From Henriciella litoralis (GTDB lineage: Bacteria; Pseudomonadota; Alphaproteobacteria; Caulobacterales; Hyphomonadaceae), in contig NZ_NCSS01000004.1 in assembly GCF_002088935.1 (NCBI RefSeq), positions 434,001 to 498,000 on the forward strand: a stretch of 64,000 nucleotides of DNA. Direction: 5' to 3'. Shown here piece after piece: positions 36,379 through 45,963 of this stretch; the first letter of the stretch is position 1; each line of letters begins with the position of its first letter. The position numbers and the translations under genes were made by a program. Under the pieces are notes generated by a model. The model searched no databases. It was not told the origin of the DNA and saw only the letters and a list, made by a program, of their open reading frames with translations.

Positions 36379-37749
36379 ATGGACCCCCTCATCATGATCG
36401 GCCAGACCGGCCTCGACCTCATACATATCCTTCTTCTCGTTACGACGATTGGATTTGCGGGTGCATTCATCTGGATGCGCGGCAAATCTGAGAGCCGTTC
36501 AAATGAGCTGGAGCGGGACCTCACTTACACGCAGGATTTGCTTGAAGCAGCCGACGCCGACAAAGCGCGCCTGACCCAGGAGCTGAAGACGCAGACGGCG
36601 GTTGCCGAACAGGCCCGCATTGATCTTGCCCGCCGCGAAGCACGCAGCGAAGAAGATGAGAAAAAGTTCGCAGATCTCGCTCAGGGCGTTCTGCGTCAGG
36701 CCAATTCTCAGTTCCTTCAGCTCGCGGACGAGACCTTCAAGAAACACAAGGAAGGCGCGCAAGCCAATCTCAAAGAGCTGGTCACCCCGATCAACAAGAA
36801 CCTCGACGAGTTCGCCAAGCGCGTCTCCGAGATCGAAAAGGTGCGCGGCGAAGATAAATCCTCGCTTCAGCAACAGATCCGACTGATCGGCGAAAGCCTG
36901 CAGCGCCATACAAGCGAGACCAACAAGCTGGTCACAGCCCTGTCAGCCCCGCGCGGCGGCGGGCGTTGGGGCGAGACGACCCTGCGGAATGTCATGGAGC
37001 ATGCCGGCCTCTCCTCCTTCTGCGACTTCAGTGAGCAGGTCCATGACCGCGTCGATGAGAAGACCCTACGCCCCGATGTCATCATCAAGCTGCCGGGCGG
37101 ACGTGAGATCGTGGTCGATTCCAAAGTGTCGATCGAGGACTATCTGAAAGCGCTGGATGAGACCGATGCAGCCCGCCGCGCGGCCCTGCTGCGCGCCCAC
37201 GGCTCCAAGGTGAAGGAGCACATCCGCAGGCTCGGCTCAAAGGACTATCAGAGCGCCTTTTCCGCCCGCGTGGATTTCGTCGCGCTCTTCATCCCGGGTG
37301 AAAGTTTCTACGTCGCCGCGCTGGAAGCAGAGCCTGACCTCTTTGACTTCGCCGCCTCACGGCAAGTGATCGTGGTCACGCCGTCCACCCTGCTCGCTCT
37401 CGCCAAGGCTGTGGCCTATGGCTGGCGCCAGGAGCAGGCGACCGAGAACGCCCGTCAGGCTGCAGAACTTGGCCGTGAACTTTACGGCCGTCTGGTCACG
37501 CTGGGCGGTCATGTTGAAAGCGTCGGCAAGTCACTGAATTCCGCCGTCGGCCATTACAACAAGATGAGCTCTAGCCTCACATCCCGCGTCCTGCCATCGG
37601 CCCGGAAGTTCGAGGACCTTCAAATCGCGCCGCCTGACAAGCAGATCACCGAGCTTGAGCAGATCGAAGCCCGCGCCAGTCTGCCCGACCGCACAGGCGA
37701 GCTGGAATTTGATGATGGCCCCACCGGCGACGAAGAGGATGCAGCCTGA
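36379..37749 (+). CDS. rmuC: DNA recombination protein RmuC
   Basis: RmuC family proteins are membrane-anchored, with a predicted nuclease-like core. Loss in E. coli increases inversions between short repeats. The product (456 residues from ATG 36379, with GGAGACAGG before it) has one N-terminal membrane segment (about residues 5-32). A long coiled coil follows (about 35-175), then the conserved RmuC core with [40 protein letters not shown] and [13 protein letters not shown]. The PD-(D/E)xK-like element lies in the DSKVS region. An earlier in-frame start at 36301 lacks family similarity. Confidence 0.94.
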   Translation: MDPLIMIGQTGLDLIHILLLVTTIGFAGAFIWMRGKSESRSNELERDLTYTQDLLEAADADKARLTQELKTQTAVAEQARIDLARREARSEEDEKKFADLAQGVLRQANSQFLQLADETFKKHKEGAQANLKELVTPINKNLDEFAKRVSEIEKVRGEDKSSLQQQIRLIGESLQRHTSETNKLVTALSAPRGGGRWGETTLRNVMEHAGLSSFCDFSEQVHDRVDEKTLRPDVIIKLPGGREIVVDSKVSIEDYLKALDETDAARRAALLRAHGSKVKEHIRRLGSKDYQSAFSARVDFVALFIPGESFYVAALEAEPDLFDFAASRQVIVVTPSTLLALAKAVAYGWRQEQATENARQAAELGRELYGRLVTLGGHVESVGKSLNSAVGHYNKMSSSLTSRVLPSARKFEDLQIAPPDKQITELEQIEARASLPDRTGELEFDDGPTGDEEDAA

Positions 37750-37798
37750 ACAGGCCGCCAGCGTTGATTTCGCCACCCCTGTCCCTTATTTAAGCGGC

Positions 37799-38338
37799 AT
37801 GGCTATTCGCGAAATTCTCACCGTCCCGGACCCGCGTCTGAAGGAAGTCTCAAAGCCCGTTGAGGGCGGCGTTACGGATGAAATCCGTGCGCTCATGGAT
37901 GACATGCTTGAGACCATGTATGACGCCCCCGGCATCGGCCTTGCGGCCATCCAGATCGGCGAGCCGCTGCGCGTGATCGTCATGGACCTTGCAGGCCCGG
38001 AAGAAGAGCCGCAGCCGCGCTATTTCGTGAACCCTGAAATCCTGCCGCTGACCGAAGACCTGGCGCCTTATGAAGAAGGCTGCCTGTCTGTCCCGGACGT
38101 CTTCGACGAAGTCGAGCGACCGACCCAGTGCCGCGTGCGCTATCTCGATTATAACGGCAAGCAAGTCGAAGAGATCGCCGAGGGCATGTATGCGGTCTGC
38201 ATCCAGCATGAGATGGATCACCTGGAAGGCACGCTGTTCATCGATCACCTGTCACGCCTCAAGCGTCAGCGCGCCGTCGATAAGGTGAAAAAGGCCAAGC
38301 GGCTCGCGCAAAAACTGCGTCCTGAGACGGTTGCCTAG
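37799..38338 (+). CDS. def: Peptide deformylase
   Basis: Peptide deformylase removes the formyl group from the starting methionine of new proteins. The product (179 residues from ATG 37799) has all three family motifs: GIGLAA at residues 45-50, EGCLSVP at 93-99 with the metal-binding Cys, and HEMDH at 137-141 with the two metal-binding His and catalytic Glu. An upstream in-frame extension overlaps rmuC and is not conserved. It is upstream of fmt, the opposing formylation step. Confidence 0.97.
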   Translation: MAIREILTVPDPRLKEVSKPVEGGVTDEIRALMDDMLETMYDAPGIGLAAIQIGEPLRVIVMDLAGPEEEPQPRYFVNPEILPLTEDLAPYEEGCLSVPDVFDEVERPTQCRVRYLDYNGKQVEEIAEGMYAVCIQHEMDHLEGTLFIDHLSRLKRQRAVDKVKKAKRLAQKLRPETVA

Positions 38339-38473
38339 TCCAGCTCGACTGTAGCTTGATCTTTTGTCATTTGAACGGCTGCGCCGGGCGTGGTCTTGAT
38401 TGATTTGAATAAATCCCGATCCTTTTTGAAAACACCGTCCGCCTGAGACGGGTCAGCCTTATGAGCGTCGCAC

Positions 38474-39442
38474 ATGCCTGAACAGACACCGACGTCCACG
38501 CTTCGGATTGCCTTTATGGGCAGCCCCGACTTTTCCGTGCCTGTCCTGCAAGCGCTTCTGGAGGCCGGACATGACGTGGCATGTGTCTACTCCCAACCGC
38601 CCCGCCCGGCCGGGCGCGGCAAGAAGCTGACGCCAACGCCGGTGCATAAATTCGCCGAAGAGAACGGCCTTGATGTTCGCACGCCGAAATCGCTGAAACC
38701 CGCAGAGGAGAAAGCCCGCTTTGCGGCGCTTGATCTCGATGCGGCGGTGGTCGTCGCCTATGGCCTGATCCTGCCACAAGAGGTCCTCGATGCGCCGCGG
38801 CTTGGCTGTATGAATCTACACGCCTCCCTGCTGCCACGCTGGCGCGGCGCCGCGCCGATCCAGCGCGCGATTATGGCTGGCGACGAGATGACGGGCGTTC
38901 AGGCCATGATGATGGAGGCTGGCCTTGATACAGGGCCTGTCCTCGCGACCGAAAAGGCGCGCATCTTTCCGTTCGAGACCGCTGAAAGCCTGCATGACCG
39001 CCTTGCTGAACTTGGCGCAAGCCTCGCGCCGCGCGCGCTTGAAGGCCTCGCCGATGGCAGCTTGAAACCCGTCCCGCAAGATAGCGAAGGCGCCACCTAT
39101 GCGTCGAAGCTGACGGCGGAGGACCAGAAGATTGACTGGGCACGACCGGCTGATGAGGTCGATTGCCAGATCCGGGGCCTCTCCCCCTTTCCGGGGGCGT
39201 GGTTTCACTGGCGACCAGACAAGACCGCCGAGCCTGTCCGCGTGAAAGCTCTGATGAGTGAGCGGGCAGACGGCACATATGAGGGTGAACCGGGGACCCT
39301 GCTGGATGACGAACTGCTCGTTCTCTGCGGCGATTCCAGGGCTGTGCGGCTGACCAAGCTGCAAAAGCCGGGTTCGAGGGCAATGGAGGCTGACGTTTTT
39401 CTACGCGGAAACGCAATAATAAGAGGAAACAAGTTCGAATGA
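38474..39442 (+). CDS. fmt: Methionyl-tRNA formyltransferase
   Basis: Fmt formylates initiator Met-tRNA using 10-formyltetrahydrofolate. The 322-residue product has the N-terminal Rossmann fold beginning [14 protein letters not shown]. The catalytic Asn-His-Ser region lies in [18 protein letters not shown] (Asn114, His116) with catalytic Asp near residue 152. The C-terminal OB-fold tRNA-binding domain follows. It is 135 bases after def. Its stop overlaps the next gene by four bases (ATGA), starting a run of four coupled genes. Confidence 0.97.
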   Translation: MPEQTPTSTLRIAFMGSPDFSVPVLQALLEAGHDVACVYSQPPRPAGRGKKLTPTPVHKFAEENGLDVRTPKSLKPAEEKARFAALDLDAAVVVAYGLILPQEVLDAPRLGCMNLHASLLPRWRGAAPIQRAIMAGDEMTGVQAMMMEAGLDTGPVLATEKARIFPFETAESLHDRLAELGASLAPRALEGLADGSLKPVPQDSEGATYASKLTAEDQKIDWARPADEVDCQIRGLSPFPGAWFHWRPDKTAEPVRVKALMSERADGTYEGEPGTLLDDELLVLCGDSRAVRLTKLQKPGSRAMEADVFLRGNAIIRGNKFE

Positions 39443-39936
39443 AAAACGCGACAATCCGCCAGGCACAATTAGAGGACGTCAAAGCCGTCTCTGCACTGAA
39501 TGATCTGGCTTTCGGCTCACAGGACGAAGCCCAGATTGTCCGGCAGCTGAACCGAAATGGCGACAGCCTCGCCTCACTCGTGGCCGAGAAAGACCTCAAG
39601 ATCATCGGCCACATTCAGTTCTTTCGGGTCCGTGTCGACGGGCGCGATATCGGCGCTGGCCTCGGCCCTATGAGCGTGCACCCTGATTTTCAGGGCCTTG
39701 GCATTGGCAAGAAGCTGATCAAATACGGCATGACCTATATCGAAGGGCGAAATCTCGCGCTCTGCTTTGTGCTTGGTCATGCTGATTATTATAAGAAATT
39801 CGGGTTTTCACCTGAGGTCGCCGCACGTTATAAGGCGCCGTGGTCGGGGCCTGAATATATGGGCATCGAGCTTCGTGAAGATGCGCCCCGCTACGGTACT
39901 TTGATCTATCCGAGAGCCTTTACTGCCATTGCATGA
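39439..39936 (+). CDS. GNAT family N-acetyltransferase
   Basis: The 165-residue protein matches the YhbS-like branch of the GNAT acetyltransferases. It begins [18 protein letters not shown] and carries [25 protein letters not shown] with the acetyl-CoA pyrophosphate loop (Q/R-x2-G-x-G/A). The end [13 protein letters not shown] is also typical. It overlaps fmt and truA by four bases each, so it is translated with them. The acetyl acceptor is not known. Its position between a tRNA formyltransferase and a tRNA pseudouridine synthase makes a translation-related target possible, but this is inference. Confidence 0.9.
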   Translation: MKNATIRQAQLEDVKAVSALNDLAFGSQDEAQIVRQLNRNGDSLASLVAEKDLKIIGHIQFFRVRVDGRDIGAGLGPMSVHPDFQGLGIGKKLIKYGMTYIEGRNLALCFVLGHADYYKKFGFSPEVAARYKAPWSGPEYMGIELREDAPRYGTLIYPRAFTAIA

Positions 39937-40694
39937 CCCAGCGCCTGCGCCTTCTTGTCGAATATGATGGCCGGCCCTTTTCTGGCTGGCAACGCCAGGA
40001 GGGCCAGCCAACGGTCCAGGCCTCGCTTGAACGTGCAGCCGAAGCGCTTGATGGGCAGCCCGTAACCGTGCATGGCGCAGGCCGCACAGATGCCGGTGTG
40101 CATGCCACAGGGCAGGTTGCCCATCTCATCTTGCAAAAGCCTCGTCCGATACGAAAGATTGCCGACGCGCTGAACCATCATCTTCGTCCGGACCCTGTCT
40201 GCGTACTTGAAGCCGAAGAGGTCGATGAAGACTTTCATGCCCGCTTCAGCGCCACCGGGCGCGCCTACCGCTACATCATCATGAGCCGCCGGGCGCACCT
40301 GACATTTGAACGCGGACTGCTCTGGCGGGTGCCTGTCCCGCTTGATGTCCACGCGATGCAAGCCGCTGCCGATCATCTCATCGGCGAGCATGATTTTTCC
40401 ACCTTCCGCGATGCCGCCTGTCAGGCAAAGTCGCCCGTCAAGACGCTCGACACTCTCAACGTCACAGGCTTTGGCAATCGTATCGAAGTGACGGCAACCG
40501 CCCGCAGCTTCCTGCATCGCCAGGTTCGCTCATTCGTTGGAAGTCTTGTCGAGGTCGGGCGCGGGATGCAGGAGCCCGGCTGGATGAAGGACATCCTGGA
40601 TGCGCGGGATCGGACCGTCTGCGGCCCCGTTGCCCCCGCCGATGGGCTTTACCTGGAAAAGGTGGAATATGCGGGCGGCGCGGCCCAAGCATGA
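39933..40694 (+). CDS. truA: tRNA pseudouridine(38-40) synthase TruA
   Basis: TruA converts uridines 38-40 in the tRNA anticodon arm to pseudouridine. The 253-residue product has the family signature GRTDAGVHATGQVA with catalytic Asp53, FSGWQRQ near the N-terminus, and FLHRQVRSFVGSLVEVGRG in the second half. Length is normal. It overlaps the acetyltransferase upstream and the small ATPase downstream by four bases each. Confidence 0.97.
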   Translation: MTQRLRLLVEYDGRPFSGWQRQEGQPTVQASLERAAEALDGQPVTVHGAGRTDAGVHATGQVAHLILQKPRPIRKIADALNHHLRPDPVCVLEAEEVDEDFHARFSATGRAYRYIIMSRRAHLTFERGLLWRVPVPLDVHAMQAAADHLIGEHDFSTFRDAACQAKSPVKTLDTLNVTGFGNRIEVTATARSFLHRQVRSFVGSLVEVGRGMQEPGWMKDILDARDRTVCGPVAPADGLYLEKVEYAGGAAQA

Positions 40695-41251
40695 TAGATC
40701 GGCGCCGGATCGTCATTTCTGGCTGCTCGTCGGGCGGCAAGTCCACACTGCTCGCGGCGCTTTCCGATCGCGGCTATGCCACAATAGAAGAGCCTGGTCG
40801 CAACATCGTCCGCGAGGCACTGGCGTCCGGCAGTGACGCCTTGCCGTGGATCGATCCTGTCGCCTTCGTCCGCAAAGCCGTTGACCAGGCCCGCAACAGC
40901 CTGCGCGAAATGGCCCCGTTTGACGGCCCCGTTTTTCTTGACCGCTCAGCTATCGATGCAATTGCCCATCTCGAACGCCTGTCCCTGCCGATGCCCGTCG
41001 ATATTACAGATCAGGCGAAGCACTGCATCTATTCGGCGCCGGTTTTCATGGCCCCGCCCTGGCGCGAACTCTATGTTCAGGATGATGAACGTCCACTGCC
41101 TTTTGAAGAGGCCACCAAAGAATATAACTGGCTTCGTCTTGCCTATCCGCGTCGCGGATATGTTCTGATCGACCTGCCAAGAATTTCGGTGGAAGCCCGC
41201 GCCGACTTCATGCTTCGCACTCTCGGCCTGCCCTTGGATCGACGCGCCTAG
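40691..41251 (+). CDS. Small AAA/P-loop ATPase (AAA_28-like)
   Basis: The 186-residue protein has a P-loop GCSSGGKS at residues 11-18 and a short, kinase-like body. It resembles predicted ATPases of the AAA_28 type. Features include TIEEPGRNIVREAL, FLDRSAIDAIAHLE and RLAYPRRGYVLIDLPR, a pattern seen in this family where EPGR and DR motifs replace standard Walker B. The role is unknown. It is the last gene of the fmt-GNAT-truA run and ends with a four-base convergent overlap with the 2-hydroxyacid dehydrogenase gene. Confidence 0.82.
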   Translation: MIDRRRIVISGCSSGGKSTLLAALSDRGYATIEEPGRNIVREALASGSDALPWIDPVAFVRKAVDQARNSLREMAPFDGPVFLDRSAIDAIAHLERLSLPMPVDITDQAKHCIYSAPVFMAPPWRELYVQDDERPLPFEEATKEYNWLRLAYPRRGYVLIDLPRISVEARADFMLRTLGLPLDRRA

Positions 41252-42177
41252 TAGCCGCGCGACATATCCGCGTCTGGCTTGGGCCGTTTGCCCGAAAGCG
41301 CCTGCTCCAGCAATTCGACCAGACGATCTGCCGAATCCTCCGGCAGCGTCAGACCAGAAACGTGCGGCGTAACCATCACTCTTGGATGCTCCCAGAGCCA
41401 ACTCGTTGGTGGCAAAGGCTCTGTTTCGAAGACATCCAGAATGGCCTGCGCGACCTGTCGGCCAGACAGCGCCGTTCGAAGTGCGCCCTCATCAATCGTG
41501 GAGCCGCGGCCAACATTGATGAAGATAGCGCCTTCCAGCGTTTCAAAGACATTGGTGCTGACGATCCCGGCTGTATCCGGCGTGCTCGGCAGGGCAGACA
41601 CAACGATCTGGTGATGCCGGTCCTTGCCGAAGCCTGTCAGCTTGCTCACTTTGGAAAAGCCATCGGTCGCGCGCCCGGACCGGGAATAGCCCGTCACCTG
41701 CGCGCCAAACCCTGCAAACGCGGTCGCGATGCCCTGCCCGATTGAACCCGTGCCAAGGATCGCAACGTCACAATTAAACAGATGTGTCGGCGCAAGGCGC
41801 GCTCTGTCCCAGCGCTTGCGTGATTGGGCCTCTCGTCGCTCGCTCATTTTTTGCAGGTAAGCGAGCGAATAGCCGACGCAGTATTCGCCGATCTGCTGGC
41901 CCATCTTACCAATGGTGCGCGTGACCAGCGGTCGTTTTGGTTGGTCTGAGATAGCCTCAAAAATGGCGTCGACACCCGCGGCGGGGGCGTGGATCCATGT
42001 GTAGATCGACAGGTCTTCATCGCTTGGGGGCCGGAACGTCACAAGGATGCGCTCGCGCCGTTCTGTGTTCAGTGGCTCCTGCGTGACTTCAATCTCGGGA
42101 AAATGCGTCTTGATTGCCGAAACGATGGCCTCGTCATTGCCATCATAGACTCGAATTGAGATGTCTGACTGCTTCAT
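41248..42177 (-). CDS. D-2-hydroxyacid dehydrogenase family protein
   Basis: The product (309 residues from the ATG at 42177) matches the glyoxylate/hydroxypyruvate reductase A branch of NAD(P)-dependent 2-hydroxyacid dehydrogenases. It has the cofactor loop LGTGSIGQG, the INVGRGSTIDEGAL segment with the catalytic Arg, and a C-terminal TPHVSG with the catalytic His. GAGG six bases before the ATG favours it over a TTG one codon earlier. Likely substrates are glyoxylate or hydroxypyruvate, but specificity is not shown. It ends in a four-base overlap with the convergent ATPase gene. Confidence 0.9.
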   Translation of the reverse strand: MKQSDISIRVYDGNDEAIVSAIKTHFPEIEVTQEPLNTERRERILVTFRPPSDEDLSIYTWIHAPAAGVDAIFEAISDQPKRPLVTRTIGKMGQQIGEYCVGYSLAYLQKMSERREAQSRKRWDRARLAPTHLFNCDVAILGTGSIGQGIATAFAGFGAQVTGYSRSGRATDGFSKVSKLTGFGKDRHHQIVVSALPSTPDTAGIVSTNVFETLEGAIFINVGRGSTIDEGALRTALSGRQVAQAILDVFETEPLPPTSWLWEHPRVMVTPHVSGLTLPEDSADRLVELLEQALSGKRPKPDADMSRGY

Positions 42178-42331
42178 CAACTGCCTCGTTATCCTCCAGG
42201 AGCCAGAGGTGCTTTTCCGAGGCGCAGTTGTGGATCAGCGCGCCATTCGCGTCTAGTTCACGTCGGCAGATTGCGCCGAGTTTTACACGGGTTAAGGCAG
42301 GCAAGTCAGGCGTTTGAAAAGGAGACGTCGA

Positions 42332-42817
42332 TCAGCCTGTCAGCTGCTCTTTCAGCAGGCTGAGCGCTTCATAAGCGAAGAGCTCCATATTGTGTGCGCG
42401 GTCCGATAGGCCGGTTTCGAGCGTGCGCGACACGTCGATGCCATCGCCGTTCAGAGCGACGCAGGTATGGCCGGCCGCATCGCCATAGCCGTTCCCGCTC
42501 GGCCCCGCCGCGCCTGTCTCGCAAAGCCCGAGATCGGCCCGCAGCTTTTCGCGGATCGTGCGGGCCAGAAACCGTGCATAGGGCTCACTGGATGAGCGCA
42601 TGTCGCCCAGATCATCCTTCGAAAGCCCCAGCAGCCCCCGGAACGCAGCTGGTGCATAGATCACCCCACCGCCGCGATAATATGAAGAGGCCCCCGGCAC
42701 AGCAAGGAGCGCGGCCGAGACCAGTCCACCAGATGATGATTCCGAAACGCCAATTGTCAGGCGTTTGGCTTTCAGAATGGCGCCGATCTCTTCGGCAATA
42801 GGAAGTAAGGTCTGCAT
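42332..42817 (-). CDS. CinA/PncC-type amidohydrolase
   Basis: The 161-residue protein matches the stand-alone CinA C-terminal domain, represented by PncC, which hydrolyses nicotinamide mononucleotide. It shows the family opening TIGVSESSSGGLVSAALL and the segment PGASSYYRGGGVIYA, and ends with CETGAAGPSGNGYGD-type motifs. In most PncC proteins the motif is ESCTGG. Here it reads ESSSGG, a conservative change. Length is normal for the single-domain form. It is divergent from the MaoC gene across 177 bases. Confidence 0.88.
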   Translation of the reverse strand: MQTLLPIAEEIGAILKAKRLTIGVSESSSGGLVSAALLAVPGASSYYRGGGVIYAPAAFRGLLGLSKDDLGDMRSSSEPYARFLARTIREKLRADLGLCETGAAGPSGNGYGDAAGHTCVALNGDGIDVSRTLETGLSDRAHNMELFAYEALSLLKEQLTG

Positions 42818-42994
42818 GTTTCCACAAAGCCGTACACCTTACCGTCTGGCAAGGCATTGCTTATCTTTTTTGACCGCCCCCTTAGTAGAGTGTGTCATAT
42901 GGTGCCGCGTCGTGACGCTGGGTCAGGGTTTACAATTGGGCTTGCGGTACCCGATTTCAGGCCAACAAATGGATACCAATATTAGGGGCGCCTC

Positions 42995-43465
42995 ATGAGA
43001 TATTACGAAGACCTTGTCGTCGGCACCGTCAGCCACTCGCCCCGAAGCTATCAGGTCACGCGTGAGGAAGTGATAGAGTTCGCCGGGAAGTATGACCCCC
43101 AGCCCTTTCATCTCGATGATGAGGCGGCAAAGAACACTTTCTTTGGTCGCCTCTCTGCCTCTGGCTGGCACACCGCTGCCATGACAATGCGCATGATGGT
43201 TGAGACAATGCAGGCTGGCGAACCACAGGCGGGCCTTGGCTCACCGGGCGTCGATGAACTCAAATGGCATAAGCCTGTTTATCCGGGAGATGAGTTGCGC
43301 GTTGAAACGACGCTTCTGTCAAAGCGGCGCATGAAAAGCCGGAATGATATGGGCCTGACCCGCTCACAGCAGAAAGTCTTCAATCAGCACGATGAACTCG
43401 TCATGAGCATGACGGGAAATGGCCTGATCAGACTGCGCGACCCGAATGGCACAGACGACGAGTAG
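42995..43465 (+). CDS. MaoC family dehydratase
   Basis: The 156-residue protein has a single hot-dog fold of the MaoC/(R)-specific enoyl-CoA hydratase type. The motif YDPQPFHLDDEAAKNTFFG with the catalytic Asp and His is followed by ASGWHTAAMTMRMMV. MaoC hydratases hydrate trans-2-enoyl-CoA in fatty acid breakdown or polyhydroxyalkanoate supply. A two-base-count role cannot be fixed from this sequence. It stands alone, divergent from the CinA-type gene and convergent with recA. Confidence 0.9.
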   Translation: MRYYEDLVVGTVSHSPRSYQVTREEVIEFAGKYDPQPFHLDDEAAKNTFFGRLSASGWHTAAMTMRMMVETMQAGEPQAGLGSPGVDELKWHKPVYPGDELRVETTLLSKRRMKSRNDMGLTRSQQKVFNQHDELVMSMTGNGLIRLRDPNGTDDE

Positions 43466-43503
43466 ATTGCTCCAGACCAGGCTCAACTTTTCCCTCTGCA
43501 ACA

Positions 43504-43546
43504 CAAAAAAATACGCCGGGAGACCAACTGAGGCCATCCCGGCGTA
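43504..43546 (-). terminator. Rho-independent terminator of recA
   Basis: TACGCCGGGA (43512-43521) and TCCCGGCGTA (43537-43546) form a perfect ten-base stem with a 15-base loop. On the minus strand the stem is followed by a run of seven T, as expected of an intrinsic terminator for recA. It can also block read-through from the convergent MaoC gene. Confidence 0.85.
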
Positions 43547-43559
43547 ATATCTGTCGGTG

Positions 43560-43618
43560 AGGGTGGTCTCGGCCGTCGCAGTGAGCCAAGCTCACCGATT
43601 GGCCGATACGGCCACCCT
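43560..43618 (-). other. Structured element between recA stop and its terminator
   Basis: Three nested or side-by-side inverted repeats occupy 59 bases that overlap the recA stop codon. They are AGGGTGG (43560-43566) / CCACCCT (43612-43618), GGCCGT (43571-43576) / ACGGCC (43608-43613), and a perfect inner hairpin GTGAGC-CAA-GCTCAC (43581-43595). It could stabilise the recA mRNA 3' end or be a small structured RNA. It does not fit a tRNA. Confidence 0.45.
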
Positions 43619-44705
43619 AGCCGAGCTCGGCCTTATCGTCGCTTTCATCGCTGTCGTCTTCAGACAGCATGACGTCTGACAGGAGGCCTGAACGGGTCCG
43701 GATTTCCATTTCGATCTCATCGGCAATCGCTGGATTGTCCTTGAGGAACTGGCGGGTCTTTTCGCGGCCCTGACCGATGCGTTCTTCCTTATAGGAGTAC
43801 CAGGAGCCGGCTTTCTCAACGACTTCGCACTTCACGCCAAGATCGATCAGTTCACCGGTCTTGGAAATGCCTTCGCCATACATGATGTCAAACTCGACCT
43901 GCCGGAATGGCGGGGCCACCTTGTTTTTCACCACTTTCACGCGGGTCTGGTTACCCACGTTCTCGTCACGATCCTTGATCGCACCGATGCGGCGAATGTC
44001 GAGACGCACGGAGGCGTAGAATTTCAGCGCATTGCCGCCGCTTGTTGTTTCAGGGCTGCCAAACATCACACCGATCTTCATACGGATCTGGTTGATGAAG
44101 ATGACCATACATTTGGATTTGGAGATCGAGCCGGTCAGCTTGCGCAGGGCCTGGCTCATCAGGCGGGCCTGAAGGCCCGGCAGCGAATCGCCCATCTCGC
44201 CTTCAATTTCCGCGCGCGGCGTCAGAGCCGCGACCGAATCGACCACGACGAGATCAACAGCGCCGGACCGCACCAGCGTATCGGCAATTTCCAGGGCCTG
44301 CTCACCCGTATCAGGCTGGGAGACCAAGAGGTCATCAAGATCAACGCCGAGCTTGGCTGCATAGGCCGGATCAAGCGCGTGCTCTGCGTCGATAAAGGCA
44401 CAGACGCCGCCATTCTTCTGGGCTTCAGCCACCGAATGCAGCGACAGCGTTGTTTTACCGGAGCTTTCAGGCCCGTAAATCTCAATGATCCGGCCCTTCG
44501 GGAGGCCGCCAATGCCAAGCGCGATATCAAGGCCGAGCGAACCGGTCGAAACCGCTTCGACGTCCAGCGTCTTCTTGTCGCCCAGCCGCATGACCGAGCC
44601 TTTGCCAAAGGAGCGCTCAATATTCGATAGCGCTGTTTCGAGTGCTTTTTGCTTATCCACGCCGGAATCCGTGTCTACGAGTTGCAGGTTGCCGCGTTTG
44701 GCCAT
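43617..44705 (-). CDS. recA: Recombinase RecA
   Basis: RecA forms ATP-dependent filaments on single-stranded DNA, drives strand exchange and triggers LexA self-cleavage. The product (362 residues from ATG 44705) has Walker A GPESSGKT at residues 78-85, the RecA signature [14 protein letters not shown], and an acidic C-terminal tail ending [18 protein letters not shown] lies before this ATG. An upstream in-frame extension has no family similarity. A LexA-like site lies about 90 bases upstream, and a strong hairpin terminator follows. Confidence 0.98.
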   Translation of the reverse strand: MAKRGNLQLVDTDSGVDKQKALETALSNIERSFGKGSVMRLGDKKTLDVEAVSTGSLGLDIALGIGGLPKGRIIEIYGPESSGKTTLSLHSVAEAQKNGGVCAFIDAEHALDPAYAAKLGVDLDDLLVSQPDTGEQALEIADTLVRSGAVDLVVVDSVAALTPRAEIEGEMGDSLPGLQARLMSQALRKLTGSISKSKCMVIFINQIRMKIGVMFGSPETTSGGNALKFYASVRLDIRRIGAIKDRDENVGNQTRVKVVKNKVAPPFRQVEFDIMYGEGISKTGELIDLGVKCEVVEKAGSWYSYKEERIGQGREKTRQFLKDNPAIADEIEMEIRTRSGLLSDVMLSEDDSDESDDKAELG

Positions 44706-44792
44706 GATGTGTCTCCTTAGGTCCATATTTGGCCCTGCAATGCAAGACCGGCGTCTGTGTCCAAGACCGTTCTGTACCACAAACGTTCACGA

Positions 44793-44807
44793 GAACAAAA
44801 CAAAAAC
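44793..44807 (-). promoter_or_regulatory. Possible LexA (SOS) box upstream of recA
   Basis: GAAC-N7-AAAC (GTTT-N7-GTTC on the recA strand) differs by one base from the alphaproteobacterial LexA site GTTC-N7-GTTC. It lies 88-102 bases upstream of the recA ATG. Next to it GTTC-ACGA-GAAC (44785-44796) forms a palindrome. The match is imperfect, so LexA control is only suggested. Confidence 0.4.
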
Positions 44808-44893
44808 TTTCGCAATGATTGCGGTGCTTGCGAAGCAGGCGGCAACACGCCTAAAGTCGCTTTCTTCACAGAACGGATTTAGCCAGAGAACAA

Positions 44894-45649
44894 ATGACAG
44901 CGATTCGCAGCCTTCGTCCCGCTTTGCATGTGGCATGCATCGGTCTTGCCCTGGCGTGCGGCTCGCTCGCGTCTGCGCAGTCCAATAATGGCCAGAACCG
45001 TGACGCGCCGCCGACCACCAATCTGCCATTCGCTCCAACCGTTCAGTCCGCGCCGCCTGAACGGTCCACCTACCCAACGAGAACCGCGACAGTCGCTGAA
45101 GCGCCTCCCCCTGCCGACACGCTCTGCGACGAGATAGGCCCCTATATTCGGGCGGGCGTTGTTTCCAGCCGCTTTGCAACATTGAGCGCGTCGACCTCAT
45201 TAGGGGAACCGATTGGAAGCTTTGAGGCAGGCGCGCCGCTTAAAGAGCTTGGCGCGATGATTTGTACTGTCGTCATTCCCGCCGCAGACGAAGCGACCGC
45301 CGCTAGCATGTACAATCAGGTCACCTGCCCGCTCGCCATGAGCCAGTCTGACACCCCCACGCTCGATGAGATGCGGGCCCGCCAGACAGATCTCGCCACA
45401 CGGATCAGCGAGTGTCCGGCCGTCGACCGCTGGATCGGTACGGCCCCAGCGGCCCAACCGATGACGGGCGGCGATGCTATTGAGGACTATCTCTTCTCTC
45501 ACCCCGATGTTGATGTCGAAATGATCGTGCGCGCCCAGAGCCACCAGAAGGCAGGGCGCTGGCCTGACGATTACGTCAAAACCCTGTCGCTCGTCTTCCG
45601 GGCGCCGAACCCCAACCGTCCGCCGCCGCCCGAAACGGCGAGAGACTAG
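44894..45649 (+). CDS. Secreted hypothetical protein
   Basis: I do not recognise this 251-residue protein. It has a signal peptide (about residues 1-29, cleavage after SLASA) and a Pro/Thr-rich linker (about 35-75). A folded segment (about 76-225) has five cysteines, in DTLCDEIG, GAMICTVV, VTCPLAM and SECPAVD among others, that could form disulphides. The C-terminus is Pro-rich. It is divergent from recA and likely acts in the periplasm or at the outer surface. The gene is probably real because of its signal peptide and codon use. Confidence 0.7.
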   Translation: MTAIRSLRPALHVACIGLALACGSLASAQSNNGQNRDAPPTTNLPFAPTVQSAPPERSTYPTRTATVAEAPPPADTLCDEIGPYIRAGVVSSRFATLSASTSLGEPIGSFEAGAPLKELGAMICTVVIPAADEATAASMYNQVTCPLAMSQSDTPTLDEMRARQTDLATRISECPAVDRWIGTAPAAQPMTGGDAIEDYLFSHPDVDVEMIVRAQSHQKAGRWPDDYVKTLSLVFRAPNPNRPPPPETARD

Positions 45650-45720
45650 CGGCACGCCGTCCTGGTTTCTGCCGGCAACATGAAGCTCGCCTCTTTAAAA
45701 TTACGCCGGACAGGCGCAAT

Positions 45721-45942
45721 ATGAGCCTCATGTTGACACGTACCGGAAAACCCGCCGGCGAAGCCAAGCTTCGCTATCTCGACGCTGATCTCGATGTGAT
45801 CGAGCCTGGCGACTACGTAACTTGCGCCGTGACGGGCCAGAAGATTCCGATCGCTGCCCTTCGCTATTGGAGCGTTGACCTGCAGGAACCCTATGTCGAC
45901 GCGGCCGCTGCGGCCTCGCGCATGGTTGAAGGCCGCGGCTAA
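45721..45942 (+). CDS. DUF2093 family protein
   Basis: The 73-residue protein carries the conserved pattern of DUF2093, a small alphaproteobacterial family: GEAKLRYLDADLDVIEPGDY, CAVTGQKIPIAALRYW and SVDLQEPY. It has no signal peptide or membrane segment and its function is unknown. The single Cys and the xCAVTG motif are family-conserved. It is 21 bases upstream of the M23 peptidase gene and probably cotranscribed with it. Confidence 0.88.
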   Translation: MSLMLTRTGKPAGEAKLRYLDADLDVIEPGDYVTCAVTGQKIPIAALRYWSVDLQEPYVDAAAAASRMVEGRG

Positions 45943-45963
45943 CGGCCAGAAAAGACGCCTTGG

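Noticed and set aside
43560..43618. tRNA-like folding near recA
   Set aside because: It is 59 bases with no T-loop or anticodon-arm consensus, so it is kept only as a structured element.
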